From NCBI GenBank assembly GCA_903904765.1, contig CAIVEA010001005.1:1-7758 (forward strand): a stretch of DNA of 7,758 nucleotides, in the 5' to 3' direction. The notes below the pieces were generated by a model. The model searched no databases, was not told where the DNA came from, and was given only the letters and a program-made list of their open reading frames with translations. Positions 4,606-7,758 of this stretch are shown piece after piece. This DNA is from an uncultured Chloroflexota bacterium (lineage in GTDB: Bacteria > Chloroflexota > Anaerolineae > Aggregatilineales > Phototrophicaceae). The stretch's first letter is position 1. Each line of letters starts with the position of its first letter. The translations under genes were made by a program, and so were the position numbers.

Positions 4606-6141
4606 TTACTGCTGACCACCATAAGTCAACTGCGTCAAGCGGTCAATGGAGGTTTGCAGCGCGGGGAACAAATTCACAAATACTTCATTGAACAGGCGAT
4701 CATAGATGGCGTGTGTTTTCTCGTCCGGCAGGAAACTGCGTTCGGTGGCGGTCATAGCCGCTGCCGCTTCGCGCACGGAAGGATACCAGCCCGCCGCATA
4801 CGCCGCCAGAATGCCGGAGCCGAGGTTGGTGGCTTCGGTGGTGCTGGAACGGGTGACTTTCTTGCCGCTGATGTCTGCTACGATCTGGCACCACAGGGCG
4901 CTGCGCGAACCGCCGCCCATTAGAATGTACTCGTCGAGTGATTGTCCGGTGGCTTTCTCGATGCGATCCATCGAGAGGCGGTGTTCGTAGGTGATGCCTT
5001 CCATCACGGCGCGGTAGAAGTGTTCGCGGCGATGCGCGCCCGTCCAGCCGATGGTAATGCCCGTCGCAGCGGGATCCCAGTAGGGGGGCATCACGCCATT
5101 CCAGTAGGGGACGAGCATCAACCCCAGTGAACCCGGCGGAATCTTGGCGGCGGCGGCTTCCAGCAGTTCTTCGGCGCTGAGGGGTAGTTTTAGGCCGGTC
5201 AGGTCGGAGCCGAAATTCTCCACGAACCAGCTAATGATGAATGTGCCGCCGCCCAGCACCATTTCCGGCACGAACGCGCCTGCGATGGGGGAGCACAGGG
5301 TGCGGAAGGCTTTGTCCGCCACATAATGATCGGAATGTGCGCCGGAAACCATCGCCGTGCCGAGGTTGAGGTAGGCGCGTCCGGGGCCGGTAATATTCGC
5401 GCCCAGACCGGCGCTCTGCCCGTCACCCGCGCCGCCTATAACGGGTGTTCCCGGCATCAGACCCGTCAGCTTGGCGGCTTCGGCGCTGATCGCGCCTAGC
5501 ACGGAACCGGGCATCTTGATCGGCACAAACTGGTCGGCACGCAGACCGATCTTCTCGATTACATCCACCGCCCAATCGCCCTTACGCATGTCCACCACGC
5601 CCATCGGGTCGGCGCTGGGCAAGCTTGTCACCCATTCTCCGGTCAGGCGCTGCACCAGAAAAGCGTGGACATCCAAGAATTTATAGGTGCGCTTGACGAC
5701 TTCCGGCTCAAATTCCTGCAACCAGAGCAACTTGGGCAGCGATTGCTTGGTGGAAGGACCTTTGCCAGTCAAGTCTTGCAACCAGTCCGCGCCGAAGCGT
5801 TCACCCAGTTCCGCCACCTGTTTATGTGAACGATCATCCACCCACAGAATACCGTTACGAATGGGCTGGCATTTTTCGTCTACGGGGGCGAAGGATTCGC
5901 GCTGATGGGTGAGGCTGATGGCGGCAATCCGGTCTGCGCCCACTTGCGACACCAGCGTTCGCAAGGATTCGGCCAGCGCCGTCCACCAATCTTCCGCACG
6001 TTGTTCATACCAGTTGGGTTGGGGGGAGATCAATTCAAAAGTGGAACGGCTTTGAGCAACGGCCTTGCCACGCCGATCCCACGCAATCGCTTTACAAGCG
6101 GTTGTGCTGCTGTCTACACCAATCACAAGGTCTTTAGACAT
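4606..6141 (-). CDS. FGGY-family carbohydrate kinase, substrate uncertain
   Basis: A complete 511-residue FGGY kinase that phosphorylates a sugar, ketose or polyol with ATP in the cytoplasm. The N-terminal phosphate-binding motif is VIGVDSSTTACKAI (6-19). The substrate loop reads ISLTHQRESFAPVD (75-88), then ILWVDDR (98-104). Gln-Arg-Glu (80-82) is the arrangement of glycerol kinase (Arg83/Glu84 there), where these side chains hold polyol hydroxyls; the xylulokinase Met-His-Gly is absent. The second domain has GGAGDGQSAGLGA with catalytic Asp240, YLNLGTAMVSGA, HFYRAVMEGITYEHRL and the MGGGSRSALW motif. The start ATG at 6141 has an AGGA about 11 bases upstream. It lies between the binding-protein gene and the isomerase gene, so its substrate is probably the imported carbohydrate or an oxidised derivative of it. 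It differs throughout from the xylB product in this window, so it is not a recent duplicate. Automatic annotation might call it xylulokinase; I would not. Confidence 0.85.
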   Translation of the reverse strand: MSKDLVIGVDSSTTACKAIAWDRRGKAVAQSRSTFELISPQPNWYEQRAEDWWTALAESLRTLVSQVGADRIAAISLTHQRESFAPVDEKCQPIRNGILWVDDRSHKQVAELGERFGADWLQDLTGKGPSTKQSLPKLLWLQEFEPEVVKRTYKFLDVHAFLVQRLTGEWVTSLPSADPMGVVDMRKGDWAVDVIEKIGLRADQFVPIKMPGSVLGAISAEAAKLTGLMPGTPVIGGAGDGQSAGLGANITGPGRAYLNLGTAMVSGAHSDHYVADKAFRTLCSPIAGAFVPEMVLGGGTFIISWFVENFGSDLTGLKLPLSAEELLEAAAAKIPPGSLGLMLVPYWNGVMPPYWDPAATGITIGWTGAHRREHFYRAVMEGITYEHRLSMDRIEKATGQSLDEYILMGGGSRSALWCQIVADISGKKVTRSSTTEATNLGSGILAAYAAGWYPSVREAAAAMTATERSFLPDEKTHAIYDRLFNEVFVNLFPALQTSIDRLTQLTYGGQQ

Positions 6142-6177
6142 AATTCTGTTGTCCTGAAGCAGTCATCTCTATGAAAG

Positions 6178-6211
6178 TATATGGGGGCAGGCCGAAGCCT
6201 ACCCCCATATA
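6178..6211 (-). promoter_or_regulatory. Intercistronic stem-loop with UUCG tetraloop
   Basis: On the coding (minus) strand a stem of 14 pairs with one internal mismatch (left arm 6211-6197, right arm 6192-6178) closes a C(UUCG)G tetraloop (loop 6196-6193). The stem includes five consecutive G-C pairs (6183-6187 with 6202-6206). It begins 26 bases after the binding-protein stop codon and is not followed by a U-run (next bases ACTTTCATAG), so it is not a standard terminator. Such hairpins after binding-protein genes typically protect the upstream mRNA from 3' exonucleases and cause partial read-through, giving more binding protein than downstream enzymes. Confidence 0.75.
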
Positions 6212-6237
6212 TCATACTCATCACAAACGAGTTCCGA

Positions 6238-7758
6238 CTAGACCTCGTTGATCGCGTCGTTGATCGCGCTGGCGATGTTGTCCAGCGAGGTCTTGATGTC
6301 CTGCGCGCCGGTGGTCATCAGGCCGAGTTCGGTCGGGATCGGGCCGCCGGTGCCGGAAGCAGTCGCCCAACCGGGGAAGTGCGGTTCCGTACCCATACGG
6401 GTCTGGATGGCCTTCAGCGCGGCGGGGAAGTGGCGGGTGGTCTGTGCGGTGACAATCGCACGTTCCTGGACGATGGGCGCATTGAAGGCGCTCAGACGGA
6501 TGGGGGTGTTGCTCGAAGCGGCAGCTGCGGTCTGAACTTCGGCGCTGGTCATGTACTGGAGGAAAATCCACGCAGCGTCCACGTTCTGGCTGTACTTCGA
6601 CAGACCCATGCACGAACCACCCTGATGCCCGATGGCCGGGGTTTCGTCGAACGAGGTCTGATCCTTGGTACGCAGTTCAACTTCCATCGGCAGATCAGCG
6701 GTTTCCCACAGACCCTTGGTCGGCGAATCCGGATTGTCGAGGCCGGGGAAGAATTCCGCCCACGAAATCACGTTCGCGCCGAGGCCGGCGGTCATCGCGG
6801 TACCCTGCCCACCCCAGTCCCAAGTGGTCGTCCCCGACGGGACGTACTTGGCGAGTTCCATCATGTATTCAGCGCCAGCGACACCCTTCTCGTCGTTGAT
6901 CGTGACCGAGCCATCCGGGCCGGTGTGCGAACCACCATGCGACCACAGCCATGCAGTCCAGTCGCACTGGAGGGCGTAGTGACCGCTCTGCCACTGACCG
7001 ATGTAACCGCGAATTTCCGAACCATCCGCATTGGTCAGCTTGGCTTCGTCAATGGCCTTGACCGCAGCGAGGAATTCGTCCATGTTGGTGGCGGGTGACA
7101 GACCGAGTTGATCGTACACGTCTTTGCGGTACATGTAGATGAAGATCGGAATATCGAAGGGCAGGCCGACCAGACGACCATCATACGAGGCCAGCGCCGG
7201 CAGCAGTTCGGGAACGAAGTCATCGAAGTTGAAGTCGGGCATGTTGAATTCGCTGCCATCGGCCAGACGTTCCGACGGATCAACGGTGTCGTTCACAAAA
7301 CGACCAACCCACGCCTGATCCATGTAGTAAATGTCGTTCTGTGCCGATTCTGTGGCGGTGTCCTGAACCAGTTTGCTCAACACCTGATCGAGAGGAATCT
7401 GTTCCCAGACCACTTCGATGCCGGTCAGGTTGGTGAAGCTGTTCGGGTCGTCCTTATTGGTCGCCAGCGCGCTGATGATCTGGCTGGGAGCAGTCGATTC
7501 CGACGAAATGCGGACGGTGCTGCCAGCGAACTTGCCACCGACTTCCTTCAGCCAAGCGATCTGAGCATCGTTCAACTGGGCGGGGGTACCCTGCATCATC
7601 GGGCGCTTGAGGATGCTCGAAGCGCGGTTTTCCATCCGCATCAGGCCAGCGGCGCTCATGCCGAAGCCGGCGATACCGGCGCGGCGCAGGAATTCACGGC
7701 GGCTGATTTGCCCTTTCGCCAACTTCTTGCCCTGCTCAGCTACGAACAATCTTTGCAG
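6238..7758 (-). CDS. ABC transporter sugar-binding protein, Tat-exported, 5' end at or beyond window edge
   Basis: An extracellular solute-binding protein of the family-1 (CUT1, MalE-like) type that captures a carbohydrate outside the membrane for an ABC importer. Residues are counted from the TTG at 7749. SRREFLRRAG (16-25) followed by the hydrophobic GIAGFGMSAAGL (25-36) is a twin-arginine signal. No lipobox cysteine follows, so it may be soluble or held by an uncleaved signal. The mature part shows typical binding-protein segments: NLTGIEVVWEQIPLDQVLSKL, PALASYDGRLVGLPFDIPIF, SPATNMDEFLAAVKAI and GSCMGLSKYSQNVDAAWIFLQYMTS. At about 500 residues it is longer than most MalE-like proteins. 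The frame stays open to the window edge and the TTG has no Shine-Dalgarno in view, so the true start may lie a few codons upstream. Permease and ATPase genes do not follow it; a kinase does. Ligand unknown. Confidence 0.85.
   Translation of the reverse strand: MQRLFVAEQGKKLAKGQISRREFLRRAGIAGFGMSAAGLMRMENRASSILKRPMMQGTPAQLNDAQIAWLKEVGGKFAGSTVRISSESTAPSQIISALATNKDDPNSFTNLTGIEVVWEQIPLDQVLSKLVQDTATESAQNDIYYMDQAWVGRFVNDTVDPSERLADGSEFNMPDFNFDDFVPELLPALASYDGRLVGLPFDIPIFIYMYRKDVYDQLGLSPATNMDEFLAAVKAIDEAKLTNADGSEIRGYIGQWQSGHYALQCDWTAWLWSHGGSHTGPDGSVTINDEKGVAGAEYMMELAKYVPSGTTTWDWGGQGTAMTAGLGANVISWAEFFPGLDNPDSPTKGLWETADLPMEVELRTKDQTSFDETPAIGHQGGSCMGLSKYSQNVDAAWIFLQYMTSAEVQTAAAASSNTPIRLSAFNAPIVQERAIVTAQTTRHFPAALKAIQTRMGTEPHFPGWATASGTGGPIPTELGLMTTGAQDIKTSLDNIASAINDAINEV

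Noticed and set aside
6181..7098. Plus-strand open frame (305 codons) opposite the binding-protein gene
   Set aside because: Antisense shadow of a well-supported gene; it begins inside the intercistronic hairpin, lacks a Shine-Dalgarno, and its product has low-complexity Arg/Gly composition.

Overview
The window is GC-rich, tightly packed bacterial DNA holding a carbohydrate-uptake and sugar-kinase locus beside a small conflict/toxin-antitoxin neighbourhood. No rRNA, tRNA, CRISPR array or insertion sequence is visible. The host is most likely a heterotrophic member of Chloroflexota (Anaerolineae-like). This rests on the overall gene style, a secreted protein of the 'PC-x-GLTPG' type and a Tat-exported sugar-binding protein, and it is an inference, not a firm assignment.

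Left part (1-977). A leftward gene, cut by the window edge, begins with the FLASPGDV-x-EER signature of the DUF4062 domain often found at the front of large NTPase/defence-type proteins. Divergently transcribed from it is a 77-residue VapB-like antitoxin with a strong promoter and Shine-Dalgarno. Its stop overlaps an ATG that opens a frame beginning like a PIN toxin (GYLLDT) but dying after 44 codons, so the toxin looks broken. A leftward 82-residue protein of unknown function follows. Its extended -10 promoter is bracketed by a perfect 7-bp inverted repeat.

Middle part (978-3098, rightward). A complete xylulokinase (xylB) with a recognisable promoter is followed, with no gap, by a predicted exported protein of unknown function.

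Right part (3105-7758, all leftward, probably one operon). In transcription order: a Tat-exported ABC sugar-binding protein (5' end at or just beyond the window edge), a UUCG-capped intercistronic hairpin, a second FGGY kinase, an RpiB-family isomerase, a 16-bp perfect palindrome, and a SorC-family regulator. The two operons converge at 3098/3105 with only 6 bp between stop codons.

Taken together the leftward operon reads as import, phosphorylation, isomerisation and substrate-responsive control of one carbohydrate. The most interesting point is that the RpiB-family enzyme keeps the catalytic cysteine but lacks several histidines of ribose-5-phosphate isomerase B. The adjacent kinase carries a glycerol-kinase-like QRE motif instead of the xylulokinase MHG motif. 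The pathway substrate is therefore probably not xylose or ribose; a polyol-derived or short-chain ketose substrate is a testable possibility. No permease or ATPase gene lies next to the binding protein inside the window.
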